This document shows, in pieces, positions 1 to 10,203 of a stretch of 64,000 nucleotides of DNA. The translations under genes and the position numbers were made by a program. The notes beneath the pieces are model-generated. The model had not been told where the DNA came from. It did not search any database and saw only the letters and a list, made by a program, of their open reading frames with translations. Positions within the stretch are counted from its first letter, which is position 1, and every line of letters starts with the position of its first letter. This DNA comes from Caenispirillum salinarum AK4 (lineage in GTDB: Bacteria; Pseudomonadota; Alphaproteobacteria; Rhodospirillales; Rhodospirillaceae), in contig NZ_ANHY01000019.1 in NCBI RefSeq assembly GCF_000315795.1, positions 1 through 64,000 on the forward strand, in the 5' to 3' direction.

Positions 1-607
1 GGAACAGCGGGTGCGGGCGGATGTGGACCGACACCAGCGCATCGCCGGCGGGCCCGCCCTCCCGCCCCGGCCGTCCCTGGCCGCGCAGGCGCAGCGTCTG
101 GCCGTCGGCGATACCTTCCGGCACGGTGACGTCCATGCTGTGACCGTCGGGCAGGGTCAGCCGATGGCGGCCGCCGCCCGCAGCTTCCAGGAAGTCCAGG
201 TCCAGGCGATAGAACACATCGGCGCCCCGCCCCTGCGGCCCGCCGCCGCCCCGCCCGCCATGGCGAAAGAGGTCCGAGAACAGGTCCGAGACATCGGCGA
301 AGTCAGCGAAGCCTTCGGTGCTGGTGTAGGGGCCGCCCTGGGTGGTGTATGTGCGCCAGGTGCGGCCGTGCGGGGCGCCGCCCGCCGCCGCTCCGGCGGC
401 CTCTTGCCCACCGGCGTCGTAGCGGGCCCGGCGTTTCGGGTCGCGCAGGGTGTGCCACGCCGCGGCGATGTCCTTGAAGCGGCTGGCGGCCTCCGCATTT
501 CCGGGGTTCAGGTCCGGGTGGTACTGCTTCGCGAGCTTCCGGTAGGCCTTGCGGATGTCCTCCCGCGAGGCCGTGCGGGAGACGCCGAGCACCTCGTATG
601 GGTCCAT
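1..607 (-). CDS. DnaJ/CbpA-type J-domain co-chaperone (3' end beyond window)
   Basis: The gene starts with ATG at 607 and is still open at base 1, so only about 202 residues are visible. An N-terminal J domain (about residues 1-70) begins [13 protein letters not shown] and carries the HPD tripeptide (YHPDLNPG) that stimulates Hsp70 ATPase activity. A Gly/Phe-rich linker follows (about 75-130), then the start of the DnaJ C-terminal substrate-binding fold ([13 protein letters not shown]...). No CxxCxGxG zinc-finger repeats lie between linker and C-terminal domain, so it belongs to the CbpA-like rather than true DnaJ class. A second protein of the same architecture is at 18265-19242. The role as a cytoplasmic Hsp70 (DnaK) partner is inferred from the family; client proteins are unknown. 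Confidence 0.9.
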   Translation of the reverse strand, partial: MDPYEVLGVSRTASREDIRKAYRKLAKQYHPDLNPGNAEAASRFKDIAAAWHTLRDPKRRARYDAGGQEAAGAAAGGAPHGRTWRTYTTQGGPYTSTEGFADFADVSDLFSDLFRHGGRGGGGPQGRGADVFYRLDLDFLEAAGGGRHRLTLPDGHSMDVTVPEGIADGQTLRLRGQGRPGREGGPAGDALVSVHIRPHPLF

Positions 608-697
608 GATGGCGGCGTCCTGACATGGAAACGGGTCCGGTCCCGCCAGCCTGCCGCCGGGGGAGCGGACCCGTCTTGATCCAGGTTAGAGCCGTTC

Positions 698-837
698 CCG
701 ATCCAACGGAATCGGGAGCGGCGAATAGGGTCGCAAGTGCGACCCCGCGCCGGTCAGGCGCGTGACGCTGCGTGCCGCCTGGAGCCGAAGGCGTGTGCGA
801 AGCACGCACCGCCGCTCTGACACGCACGCGTCAGAGC
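698..837. repeat. Multi-hairpin dispersed repeat, copy 1
   Basis: This 140-bp intergenic block is a chain of small inverted repeats downstream of serS. It shares with 38363-38506 a 14-bp identical word (GCGAATAGGGTCGC, here at 721) and a 22-bp identical word 22 bp further on (743-764, containing CGCGCC-ggtca-GGCGCG), with identical spacing. A GCCGAAGGCG segment and a terminal hairpin (CTCTGAC...GTCAGAG, about 815-836) follow. It fills the whole gap between serS and the dnaJ-like gene and may also act in transcript termination. Confidence 0.75.
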
Positions 838-855
838 ACATAGGACCGGACGGCT

Positions 856-2142
856 TTAGCCCCTCGGCGGCTCCAGCACGTCGACACCCAGCCACGGACG
901 CAGCACCTCCGGCACCGCCACCGACCCGTCGGGCCGCTGGTGCTGTTCCAGGATGGCCGGGAACAGGCGGCTAGTGGCGAGGCCGGACCCGTTCAGGGTG
1001 TGGATGAACTCCGTCTGCTTGGCCCCCTTGGGCTTGAAGCGGATGTTGGCCCGCCGCGCCTGGTAGTCGCGCGCCCAGGAGACCGACGCGACTTCCTTGT
1101 AGATGCCGAGCGACGGCAGCCAGACCTCGATGTCGTAGGTCAGCGCCATGGAGGCGCTGGCGTCCTCGGCGGCCAGCAGCGAGGTGCGGTAGTGCAGGCC
1201 CAGTTCCTCCATGATGCCCTGGGCGCGGCCGACCAGTTCATCCAGCGCGGCCTTGCCGTCCTCGGGCGCGGTGAACTGGAACATCTCCACCTTGTTGAAC
1301 TGGTGGCCGCGGATCATGCCGCGTTCCTCGGTGCGCGCGCTGCCCGCCTCGCGGCGGTAGCACGGCGTGTAGGCGAAGCACTTGGTGGGCAGCTGCTCGG
1401 GCTTGAGGATCTCGTCGCGATAGACGTTCAGGATCGCCGTTTCGGCCGTCGGCAGCAGGAAGCGGTCGCGCTCGCCCTCGTCCGTCTGCAGGTGGAAGAC
1501 GTCGTCGGTGAACTTGGGGAACTGGCCGGCGGCGTATCCGCATTCATGCACCAGCATGTGCGGCGGCAGCAGGAACTGGTAGCCGTCCTTGAAGTGCTTC
1601 TGGCAGAAGTAGTTGAGCAGCGCCCATTCCAGCGCCGCGCCCATGCCGGTATACAGCCAGAAGCCGCTGCCGCCGATCTTCACCCCGCGCTCGTAGTCGA
1701 TCAGGTTCAGGCGCTGGGACAGCTCCACGTGGTCAAGGCCCCAGTCGCCGCGGTCCGGCGCCTCGCCCCAGGTGTGGACGACCTGGTTGTTCTCCTTGCC
1801 GCCCGGCGGGACGATCTCGTCGGGAATGTTGGGCAGTTCGGCCAGCAGGCGCTGAAGCTTGTCCTTGATGGCGTCCAGTTCCGGCTCGCCGTCCTCGATG
1901 CCCTTCTTGATCTCGGCGGCGCGGGCCTCCAGGTCGGCCGAGTCCTCGCCGGCCTTCTTCTTCTGGCCGATCTGGCGCGCGATGTCCTTGCGCTCCGCCC
2001 GCAGCGCCTCGATCTGCCCGATCAACTCGCGCGAGCGCCGATCCAGCTCCAGGATCTCGCTGAAGTCCACGTCGGGCAGGCGCTTGGCGAGCCCACGGGC
2101 CACGGCGTCCGGGTCGGCTTTGATCTGCTTGAGGTCGAGCAT
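856..2142 (-). CDS. serS: Seryl-tRNA synthetase
   Basis: A 428-residue protein, the usual SerRS length, that charges tRNA-Ser (and tRNA-Sec) with serine in the cytoplasm using ATP. Residues 1-110 form the charged, helical antiparallel coiled-coil arm that grips the tRNA. The class II catalytic core follows, with motif 2 visible as CYRREAGSARTEERGMIRGHQ (written here over 20 residues short: CYRREAGS...RGHQF) and motif 3 as GSGLATSRLFPAILE near the C terminus. The ATG start gives the standard N terminus MLDLKQIKADPD. It is a housekeeping gene with no evident operon partner; the multi-hairpin repeat lies just past its stop codon. Confidence 0.98.
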   Translation of the reverse strand: MLDLKQIKADPDAVARGLAKRLPDVDFSEILELDRRSRELIGQIEALRAERKDIARQIGQKKKAGEDSADLEARAAEIKKGIEDGEPELDAIKDKLQRLLAELPNIPDEIVPPGGKENNQVVHTWGEAPDRGDWGLDHVELSQRLNLIDYERGVKIGGSGFWLYTGMGAALEWALLNYFCQKHFKDGYQFLLPPHMLVHECGYAAGQFPKFTDDVFHLQTDEGERDRFLLPTAETAILNVYRDEILKPEQLPTKCFAYTPCYRREAGSARTEERGMIRGHQFNKVEMFQFTAPEDGKAALDELVGRAQGIMEELGLHYRTSLLAAEDASASMALTYDIEVWLPSLGIYKEVASVSWARDYQARRANIRFKPKGAKQTEFIHTLNGSGLATSRLFPAILEQHQRPDGSVAVPEVLRPWLGVDVLEPPRG

Positions 2143-2236
2143 GTGAGGCGGTCTCGATGTGTGGGTGGGACACGATGTGCGGTGCAGCGGTTATACCCAC
2201 CCCCCGCCCGCCGCTCAAGAGCCGCCCGGCCCCGCC

Positions 2237-2704
2237 TTACGGTGCACGGGTGTAGTGGAAGGACAGCTCCGCCTCATCCTTTGCCGCCGCCTCGGCGGCC
2301 TCGATCACCGCATGGGCGTCGGCGCCGGGCGCCAAGTCCAGCGTCCGGTCCAGGGCCAGCAGGCGCAGCCGCAGGTCCAGGCGCTTGCTGATGGTGCCGA
2401 CGGGCGCGTCGTAACCGGTCTTGCCGGCGTCGCCCTTGGCCTGCTCGATGGGCAGATCGTCGGGGTCGGTCTGCGACATGATGCCTTCCGGCAGGCCGCT
2501 CATGCCCGGCGCCATGCCGTAGACGCACCAGTGGACGTGCGGCGGCTGGGTTGCGGGCGTCGTCTGCTCCATCACCAGCACCAGTTCCTTCGTGCCGGCC
2601 GGAACGCCGGACCAGGAGACGGGCGGCGAGAAGGCGCGGTCGTCCTTGCTGTAGCGCTGCGGCAGCTCTCCGCCGGGCTTGATGGCGTCGCTTGTAATGT
2701 GCAT
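2237..2704 (-). CDS. YbhB/YbcL family PEBP-like protein
   Basis: A 155-residue member of the phosphatidylethanolamine-binding/Raf-kinase-inhibitor-like superfamily (bacterial YbhB/YbcL branch). I chose the ATG at 2704 because GGGAGGAG lies five bases upstream; an upstream in-frame ATG at 2740 has none. Family hallmarks are visible: PPVSWSGVP, the ligand-pocket stretch PHVHWCVYGM and a C-terminal YDAPV-type segment (GKTGYDAPVG). No signal peptide is evident, so it is probably cytoplasmic. The biochemical role of the bacterial family is not settled; anion or small-ligand binding is usual. Confidence 0.88.
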   Translation of the reverse strand: MHITSDAIKPGGELPQRYSKDDRAFSPPVSWSGVPAGTKELVLVMEQTTPATQPPHVHWCVYGMAPGMSGLPEGIMSQTDPDDLPIEQAKGDAGKTGYDAPVGTISKRLDLRLRLLALDRTLDLAPGADAHAVIEAAEAAAKDEAELSFHYTRAP

Positions 2705-2743
2705 TGGCTCCTCCCTTGGTGGTTGCGTCTGCGGACACAACGA

Positions 2744-2775
2744 ACGGCGCCCCGACCGGGTGGCCGAGGCGCCGT
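2744..2775 (-). terminator. Hairpin downstream of the CBS gene
   Basis: ACGGCGCC pairs with GGCGCCGT across a 16-base loop, about 30 bp after the stop codon of the CBS-pair gene. The U-tract on the minus strand is weak (TCGTTGTG), so termination is plausible but not certain. Confidence 0.4.
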
Positions 2776-2803
2776 CGTATTCGGGCGTGTGCGGGCGGAT
2801 CGC

Positions 2804-3238
2804 CTACATCTTGCGTTCCTGACCCGACGGGCTGGCGATGTCGCGATAGGCGATGTACTCGGCGTGCTCGACGCCCGCCTTCGCCAGGTCGGCCACCGTG
2901 ACCACGCCGCACATCCGCTTGTCATGATTGATGACCGGCATGCGGCGGATCTGGTGCTCGGCCATGCTCTTGGCGGCCTTCTCCACGTCGTCGTCGTCGA
3001 AACACCACAGCACGCCCTCGCTCATGGCGTCGCGCACCGTGGCGCTGGACAGGTCGGTGTCGCCGGCGACGCAGCGCACGGTGATGTCGCGATCCGTCAC
3101 CACGCCGATCAGCTTGTCGTTCTCGCCCACGGGGAAGGCGCCGATGTCCTCGTCCCGCATACGCTTGGCGCATTCGCGGATGGTGGTGTTGGGGTCGACG
3201 AGGTGGACGTCCTTGCTCATGATTTCGCTGACGTTCAT
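2804..3238 (-). CDS. CBS-domain pair protein
   Basis: A 144-residue protein made of two tandem CBS motifs (about residues 1-60 and 70-130; signature segments IGVVTDRDIT and CGVVTVADLAKA). Such stand-alone CBS pairs bind adenine nucleotides or other ligands and act as energy or redox sensors, often by binding a partner protein. The ATG at 3238 is preferred because GGAGGAAA precedes it; a longer frame upstream lacks a ribosome site. It lies upstream of the PEBP-like gene on the same strand, but the hairpin between them suggests separate transcripts. The partner cannot be told from the sequence. Confidence 0.88.
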   Translation of the reverse strand: MNVSEIMSKDVHLVDPNTTIRECAKRMRDEDIGAFPVGENDKLIGVVTDRDITVRCVAGDTDLSSATVRDAMSEGVLWCFDDDDVEKAAKSMAEHQIRRMPVINHDKRMCGVVTVADLAKAGVEHAEYIAYRDIASPSGQERKM

Positions 3239-3332
3239 GGTTTCCTCCACGTCGGGTTTCTGGGGTGGACCGGCCCGGCGGCCGGACTTATCCACCCAAC
3301 ACCTGCCCGGCGGGACGGTTCCCCAGCTACGC

Positions 3333-3968
3333 CTAGCGACCGCCGAGAGCGGCCCTCAGCCCCCCTTTATGCACAAGGAAATTCACCACTTCCGCCACGC
3401 CCTTCCCCTCCTTGACCTGGGCGAAGAGAAAGGGCCGGTCGCCGCGCATCTTTTTCGCGTCCCGGTCCATCACCTCCAGCGAGGCGCCCACCAGCGGCGC
3501 GAGGTCGATTTTATTGATGATGAGAAGGTCGGATCGCGTGATGCCCGGCCCGCCCTTGCGGGGGATCTTGTCGCCGGCGGAGACGTCGATGACGTAGATG
3601 GTGATGTCCGCCAGTTCCGGCGAGAACGTGGCCGACAGGTTGTCGCCGCCGCTTTCGACGAAGATCACCTCCAGGTCCGGGAACTTCGCGTGCATGTCCG
3701 CCACCGCCGCGAGGTTGATGGAGGCGTCCTCGCGGATGGCGGTGTGGGGGCAGCCGCCGGTCTCCACCCCCGCGATGCGGTCCGGCGGAAGCGCCCCGGA
3801 GCGGGTGAGGAATTCCGCGTCCTCCCGCGTGTAGATGTCGTTGGTGATGGCGGCGATGCGCCAGTGGTCGCGCATGGTTTTGCACAGCGCGTCCAGCAGG
3901 GCCGTCTTGCCCGAGCCGACGGGGCCGCCGATGCCGACGCGAAGCGGAGAGGAAGCGGATGCGGTCAT
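3333..3968 (-). CDS. ureG: Urease accessory GTPase UreG
   Basis: A 211-residue SIMIBI-class GTPase that drives nickel insertion into apo-urease together with UreD, UreF and UreE. The P-loop GGPVGSGKT, the metal-binding region [11 protein letters not shown], the VESGGDNL switch and the guanine-specificity motif NKIDLA are all intact. It is the last gene of the urease operon. Its ATG at 3968 overlaps the ureF stop by four bases (ATGA type), implying translational coupling. Length and order are typical; the product is cytoplasmic. Confidence 0.98.
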   Translation of the reverse strand: MTASASSPLRVGIGGPVGSGKTALLDALCKTMRDHWRIAAITNDIYTREDAEFLTRSGALPPDRIAGVETGGCPHTAIREDASINLAAVADMHAKFPDLEVIFVESGGDNLSATFSPELADITIYVIDVSAGDKIPRKGGPGITRSDLLIINKIDLAPLVGASLEVMDRDAKKMRGDRPFLFAQVKEGKGVAEVVNFLVHKGGLRAALGGR

Positions 3969-4645
3969 GAGCGGAAGAGCCTCGTGTATTGCGTTTCGTG
4001 GAACATGCTGAACAGGTCGACCACCGGCGCCGCCGCGCCCAGGTCGTCCCAATCCCGGCCGAGCGCCGCCGCGGCGGCCTCGTGAACGGTGTCCGCCAGC
4101 GCGGCCTGCGCCTTCTGCCCATCGGTCTGCCCCAGCGGCACCAAGCGCACGGCCGCACTCACCAAATTGGCAGCGAGCGCATGGAGGAAGGCCGTCAGCG
4201 CGGGCGCCAGCGGCACGCCGTGGGCCGAGGCGGCGACGGCCACCGCGACGGGATAGGCGGGCGGACGTTCCAGCGCCCTGCAGCGGGTCGCCAGATCCTC
4301 CAGCCTCGGATGCGGCCAGCTTGCGGTGACGGCGGTGAGGAAGGCGCGGCCCTGGTTGGCGCTCTCCATGGCCAGTTCCGCCGTGCCGCGCAGCGCGTCG
4401 GCGACCTCGATCACCCGGTCGAGCGCCGCCCCCTCCGCCCCGTGCGCCTCGCGGAACAGGTCGGCGTCGGAGCGGCCGGCGCCGTGCAGCAGCACGCCCT
4501 CCACCCAATCGGTGAGCGTCTGGCGGTCGCGCACGGCGCCTGTCTCCACCGCCCATTCCAGACCATGTGAATACGTATAAGCTCCGACGGGGAAGGAGGG
4601 CGAGAGCCACGTCATCAGGCGATAGAGGCCGGACTCGTCAAGCAT
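3965..4645 (-). CDS. ureF: Urease accessory protein UreF
   Basis: A helical urease-maturation protein of about 226 residues that bridges UreD and UreG in the activation complex and acts as a gatekeeper of UreG GTPase. The family opening [20 protein letters not shown] is intact, as is the conserved C-terminal region with [11 protein letters not shown]. The start is uncertain: ATG 4645 ([10 protein letters not shown]) overlaps the ureE stop by eight bases and has GAGG about 12 bases upstream, while in-frame ATGs at 4663 and 4684 lack a ribosome site. It overlaps ureE and ureG at both ends, so the three accessory genes are tightly coupled. Confidence 0.95.
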   Translation of the reverse strand: MLDESGLYRLMTWLSPSFPVGAYTYSHGLEWAVETGAVRDRQTLTDWVEGVLLHGAGRSDADLFREAHGAEGAALDRVIEVADALRGTAELAMESANQGRAFLTAVTASWPHPRLEDLATRCRALERPPAYPVAVAVAASAHGVPLAPALTAFLHALAANLVSAAVRLVPLGQTDGQKAQAALADTVHEAAAAALGRDWDDLGAAAPVVDLFSMFHETQYTRLFRS

Positions 4646-5126
4646 GGGCGTGGCCGCCCTCATCGTGGGAGTGGGAATGCCCATGCCCGCCGCCGGAATA
4701 GGCGCCGCCCTCGGGCTGGAAGGGCTGGGTCTTGCGGGTGACGGAGGCGCCGAGGCCCTCCACCATGGCGGCGATCACATGATCCCAGCCAATGCGGAGC
4801 GTCCGGTTATCCACCACCTGAAGCGGCAGGTGCCGGTTGCCCAGGTGCCAGGCGACGCGGGCCAGATGGACGGCATCGGCGCATCCGATCTCCGCCACGT
4901 CCTCCGCCGCCGCGATGACGCGCAAGGTCCCTCCGTCCTCCAGCGCCAGCCCGTCGCCGTGGTTGAGCATGACGGCATCGGGCAGGTCCAGCAGCACCGC
5001 CCCGCCCTGGTCGGTCTCCAGCCGGATGCGCCGGCGGTGACGCTCGGCCATGGGCAGGGTGACGGAGCCGGTGGCGGATTCGGCATCCCAGGAGTGGGCG
5101 GGAAGGACGCGTGTGGCGCGGATCAT
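4638..5126 (-). CDS. ureE: Urease accessory nickel metallochaperone UreE
   Basis: A 162-residue nickel carrier that delivers Ni(II) to the UreDFG-urease complex. The N-terminal peptide-binding domain (MIRATRVLPAHSWD...) and the metal-binding core are present, and the protein ends in a His-rich tail, [18 protein letters not shown], that would add nickel storage capacity. The ATG at 5126 has AGGAG upstream. A longer in-frame start at 5162 would translate into the left arm of the repeat at 5158-5322 and is rejected. That repeat separates ureE from ureC and ends only about 31 bp before this start codon. Confidence 0.96.
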   Translation of the reverse strand: MIRATRVLPAHSWDAESATGSVTLPMAERHRRRIRLETDQGGAVLLDLPDAVMLNHGDGLALEDGGTLRVIAAAEDVAEIGCADAVHLARVAWHLGNRHLPLQVVDNRTLRIGWDHVIAAMVEGLGASVTRKTQPFQPEGGAYSGGGHGHSHSHDEGGHAHA

Positions 5127-5157
5127 TCTTGGAAGGGTCTCCTGTATGTTTCTTGAA

Positions 5158-5322
5158 GCCACTAAGACACAAAGAACACAAAGGCTTCGCGGCTGCGCCG
5201 CGATTGATTCGTGAGGGAGGCGCGGCCTCCCTCACACTCCCTCGGGGCGGGGGGTTCTAAGGGGCCAGGACCGGCCGGCTCAGCCAGGCGGGCTCGCTTC
5301 GTGTTCTTCGTGTCTTTGTGGC
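5158..5322. repeat. MITE-like element, urease copy A (ureC/ureE junction)
   Basis: A 165-bp element with imperfect terminal inverted repeats of about 28 bp: the left end begins GCCACTAAGACACAAAG and the right end finishes TTCGTGTCTTTGTGGC. Inside are hairpins CGCGGC-tgc-GCCGCG and GAGGGAGGC/GCCTCCCTC. It shares a 29-bp identical stretch (starting ACACAAAGGCTTCGCGG) and the same arm design with 7711-7870. It has no coding capacity. It occupies the whole junction between the ureC stop (5343) and the ureE ribosome site. Confidence 0.82.
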
Positions 5323-5342
5323 CTCGCTGCACACCGTTTGGC

Positions 5343-7046
5343 TCAGAACAGGAAATACCGCTGCGCCATGGGCAGCACCTCGGCCGGCTCGCAGGTCAGC
5401 AGTTCTCCGTCGGCGCGGACCTCGTAGGTTTCCGGGTCCACGTCGATCTTCGGGCAGGCGTCGTTGAGCACCATGTCGGCCTTGGTGACCGACCGGCAGC
5501 CCTCCACCGCCAGCAGCGCCCGGTTCAGCCCCAGCGCCTCTCCCAGGCCCGTGGCCGCACCGGAGACGAAGGTTACGCAGGATGCCTGCATGGACCGGCC
5601 GAAGGCGCCGAACATGGGGCGGTAGTGCACCGGCTGGGGCGTCGGGATCGATGCGTTGGGATCTCCCATCAGCGCCGACATGATGGTGCCGGCCTTCAGC
5701 ACCATGTCGGGCTTGGCGCCGAAGAAGGCCGGCGACCACAGCACCAGGTCTGCCAGCTTCCCCACCTCCACAGAGCCGACGTGTTTGGAAATGCCGTGGG
5801 TGATGGCGGGATTGATGGTGTACTTGGCAATGTAGCGCCGGGCGCGGAGGTTGTCGTTCTCGCCCTGCTCCCCGTCCAAGCGGCCGCGCTGAACCTTCAT
5901 CTTGTGGGCCGTCTGCCAGGTGCGGGTGATGACCTCCCCCGCTCGGCCCATGGCCTGGCTGTCCGACGCGATGATGGAAAACGCGCCCAGGTCGTGGAGG
6001 ATATCCTCCGCCGCGATGGTCTCGCGCCGGATGCGGCTTTCGGCAAAGGCCACGTCCTCGGGAATTTTCGGGTCCAGGTGATGGCACACCATGAGCATGT
6101 CCAGATGCTCGTCCAGCGTGTTCACCGTGAAGGGGCGCGTGGGGTTGGTGCTGGAAGGCAGCACGTTCGCCTCGCCGGCCAGCTTGATGATGTCCGGCGC
6201 GTGCCCGCCGCCCGCGCCTTCCGTGTGGAAGGCGTGGATGGTGCGGCCCTTGAAGGCGGCCACGGTGTCTTCCACGAAGCCCGACTCGTTCAGCGTGTCG
6301 GTGTGGATGGCGACCTGCACGTCCATCTCTTCCGCCACGGTCAGGCAGCAGTCGATGGCCGACGGCGTGGTACCCCAGTCCTCGTGCAGCTTCAGGCCGA
6401 TGGCGCCCGCCGCCACCTGCTCCCGAAGTGAATCGGGGCGGCTGGCGTTGCCCTTGCCGAAGAAGCCGATGTTGACCGGCAGCCCTTCCGCCGCCTGGAG
6501 CATCCGCGCCATGTGCCAGGGGCCGGGCGTGCAGGTGGTGGCGTTGGTGCCCGCCGCCGGACCGGTGCCGCCGCCCAGCATGGTTGTGACGCCCGAATGC
6601 AGGGCGTCCTCCACCTGTTGCGGGCAGATCCAGTGGATGTGGGCGTCGATGCCGCCCGCCGTCAGGATCTTGCCCTCGCCGGCGATGACCTCCGTCCCCG
6701 GCCCGATGATGATGTCGACACCGTCCTGGATGTCGGGGTTGCCGGCCTTGCCGATGGCGGCGATGCGGCCGTCCTTCAGCCCCACGTCCGCCTTCACCAC
6801 GCCCCAGTGATCCAGGATCAGCGCGTTGGTGATGACGGTGTCCACCGCCCCTTGCGCTCGAGAGCGTTGCGATTGCCCCATGCCGTCGCGGATGACCTTG
6901 CCGCCGCCGAACTTCACTTCCTCGCCATGGGTGGTGAAGTCCTTTTCCACCTCGATGAACAGCTCGGAGTCCGCGAGCCGGACACGGTCGCCGGTGGTCG
7001 GGCCGAACATGCCGGCGTAGGAGCCTCGGTCGATTGTGTACGCCAT
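5343..7046 (-). CDS. ureC: Urease alpha (catalytic) subunit
   Basis: A 567-residue urease catalytic subunit that hydrolyses urea to ammonia and carbamate in the cytoplasm. The dinickel ligands are visible: His136/His138 (DAHIHW), the lysine carbamylated as bridging ligand, Lys219 (GLKLHEDWG), His248 and His274. The mobile-flap pair Cys321-His322 (MVCHH) is intact. Length matches the three-subunit bacterial form. It begins five bases after the ureB stop. Nothing suggests loss of activity. Confidence 0.99.
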   Translation of the reverse strand: MAYTIDRGSYAGMFGPTTGDRVRLADSELFIEVEKDFTTHGEEVKFGGGKVIRDGMGQSQRSRAQGAVDTVITNALILDHWGVVKADVGLKDGRIAAIGKAGNPDIQDGVDIIIGPGTEVIAGEGKILTAGGIDAHIHWICPQQVEDALHSGVTTMLGGGTGPAAGTNATTCTPGPWHMARMLQAAEGLPVNIGFFGKGNASRPDSLREQVAAGAIGLKLHEDWGTTPSAIDCCLTVAEEMDVQVAIHTDTLNESGFVEDTVAAFKGRTIHAFHTEGAGGGHAPDIIKLAGEANVLPSSTNPTRPFTVNTLDEHLDMLMVCHHLDPKIPEDVAFAESRIRRETIAAEDILHDLGAFSIIASDSQAMGRAGEVITRTWQTAHKMKVQRGRLDGEQGENDNLRARRYIAKYTINPAITHGISKHVGSVEVGKLADLVLWSPAFFGAKPDMVLKAGTIMSALMGDPNASIPTPQPVHYRPMFGAFGRSMQASCVTFVSGAATGLGEALGLNRALLAVEGCRSVTKADMVLNDACPKIDVDPETYEVRADGELLTCEPAEVLPMAQRYFLF

Positions 7047-7051
7047 GCCTG

Positions 7052-7363
7052 TCAGCCCTCCAGCTTGCCGTCCACGTGGCCGTTGAAGCCGATCACCACG
7101 CCGTCGCCGTCGTAAGGAATCAGTTCCACATCGCGGGACTGGCCGGGCTCGAACCGCACCGCCGAGCCGGCCGGAATGTCCAGCCGCTGGCCGCGCGCCT
7201 TGCCCCGGTCGAACTCCAGGGCCGGGTTCACTTCCGCGAAGTGGAAGTGGCTGCCCACCTGCACCGGGCGGTCGCCGGTGTTCTTGACGGTGACGGTGGT
7301 GGTCGGGCGGTCGGCGTTCAGAACGATGTCGCCGTCCGCCGGGATGATCTCGCCGGGAATCAT
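7052..7363 (-). CDS. ureB: Urease beta subunit
   Basis: A 103-residue structural subunit of the UreABC heterotrimer. The N terminus [13 protein letters not shown] is the family standard and fixes the ATG at 7363, with GGAG about nine bases upstream; an upstream in-frame start at 7399 would overlap ureA and is unlikely. Conserved segments [14 protein letters not shown] and VRFEPGQ are present. It lies between ureA (20 bp gap) and ureC (5 bp gap) in a compact operon. Confidence 0.98.
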   Translation of the reverse strand: MIPGEIIPADGDIVLNADRPTTTVTVKNTGDRPVQVGSHFHFAEVNPALEFDRGKARGQRLDIPAGSAVRFEPGQSRDVELIPYDGDGVVIGFNGHVDGKLEG

Positions 7364-7382
7364 GGTGCCGGGCTCCTTCTCG

Positions 7383-7685
7383 TCAGCGGATGGGCGCATG
7401 GACGGTCACCAGCTTGGTGCCGTCGGGGAAGGTGGCTTCCACCTGGATTTCGTGGATCATCTCAGCCACGCCCTCCATCACCTGGTCGCGCGTGATGACG
7501 GTGGCGCCGTCGCGCATGAGGTCCGCCACCGACCGCCCGTCGCGCGCGCCCTCCACCACGTAATCGGTGATGAGCGCCACGGCCTCGGGGTGGTTGAGCT
7601 TCACCCCCCGCTCCAGCCGCCGCCGCGCCACCATGGCGGCCATGGAGACCAGCAGCTTGTCCTTCTCGCGCGGTGTCAGGTTCAT
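7383..7685 (-). CDS. ureA: Urease gamma subunit
   Basis: A 100-residue protein, the usual UreA size, and first of the three structural subunits. [20 protein letters not shown] and the C-terminal [16 protein letters not shown] are characteristic. The ATG at 7685 follows GAGGGAG; an upstream start at 7733 would run into the repeat element and is rejected. The element at 7711-7870 ends about 25 bp before this start codon and separates ureA from ureD. Confidence 0.98.
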   Translation of the reverse strand: MNLTPREKDKLLVSMAAMVARRRLERGVKLNHPEAVALITDYVVEGARDGRSVADLMRDGATVITRDQVMEGVAEMIHEIQVEATFPDGTKLVTVHAPIR

Positions 7686-7710
7686 CGTCGCTCCCTCGTT
7701 CGTTAGGCGA

Positions 7711-7870
7711 GGCCACAAAGACACGAAGTACACAAAGGCTTCGCGGCTGCGCCGCGATGATTTGCGAGGGAGGCACGGCCTCCCTCACGCTCCCGCGATG
7801 ACTTTCCGGTCGCCTGGACCAGACGGTGCCGCAGGGCGGGATAGCTTCGTGTACTTTGTGCCTTTGTGGC
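7711..7870. repeat. MITE-like element, urease copy B (ureD/ureA junction)
   Basis: A 160-bp element with terminal inverted repeats: left end GGCCACAAAGACACGAAG, right end CTTTGTGCCTTTGTGGC. It shares its arms, the CGCGGC-tgc-GCCGCG hairpin and the GAGGGAGGC hairpin with copy A, in the same orientation relative to the operon. The last third differs from copy A. It fills the junction between the ureD stop (7887) and the ureA ribosome site. No target-site duplication is recognisable. Confidence 0.82.
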
Positions 7871-7886
7871 TGTCATTTTCCCGATG

Positions 7887-8709
<823 letters not shown>

Positions 8710-8735
<26 letters not shown>

Positions 8736-9405
8736 CCTCTTCCTTCATGCTCTCGCGCGTTCCGGCGAGGACGACCTCGCCCCGGTCCATGACAGCATAA
8801 TCATCCGCCAGGTCGCGGGCGAACTCGAAATACTGTTCGACCAGCAGGATCGCCATGTCGCCCCGGCTCGCCAGAAGGCGGATGACGCGTTCGATGTCCT
8901 TGATGATGCTGGGCTGGATGCCCTCCGTCGGTTCGTCCAGCACCAGCAGGCGCGGCTTCGTCACCAGCGCCCGGCCGATGGCGAGCTGCTGCTGCTGCCC
9001 GCCGGAAAGATCGCCGCCGCGCCGGCCGAGCATGGACTTCAGCACAGGGAACAGCTCGAACACCTCGTCCGGCACTTTGCGCTGCCCGCGCGGCAGGCAG
9101 GCGTAGGCCGTTTCCAGGTTCTCGCGGACCGTCAGGCGGGGGAAGATTTCCCGGCCCTGGGGCACGTAGGCGATCCCCCGCCGCGCGCGCTGGTGGGTGG
9201 GCATGCGGGTGATGTCGTCGTCCTCCCACCGGATATCCCCGCGCGACACCGGATGCAGGCCCAGGATGGCGTTGAGCATGGATGTCTTGCCGACGCCGTT
9301 GCGGCCCAGCAGGCAGGTCACCTTGCCCTTCTCCGCCGTCAGCCCCACCCCGCGCAGGATGTGGGAGGCGCCGTAGTGCAGGTGGATGTCGGATGTGGTC
9401 AGCAT
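8710..9405 (-). CDS. urtE: Urea ABC transporter ATP-binding protein UrtE
   Basis: A 231-residue ATPase of the branched-chain amino-acid/urea (LivF-like) family. Walker A GRNGVGKT, signature LSGGQQQQLAIGRA, Walker B LLVLDEPTEGIQPS and the switch histidine region are all present. With UrtD it powers import of urea bound by UrtA through the UrtB/UrtC membrane subunits. It is the last transporter gene and overlaps ureD, the first urease gene. Confidence 0.96.
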
Positions 9406-9417
9406 GGCCCCTCGCCC

Positions 9418-10195
<778 letters not shown>

Positions 10196-10203
<8 letters not shown>

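Noticed and set aside
3333-4610. A fused 425-codon reading frame covering ureG and part of ureF
   Set aside because: The N-terminal part is an out-of-frame translation of ureF; ureG begins at 3968 with a standard N terminus.
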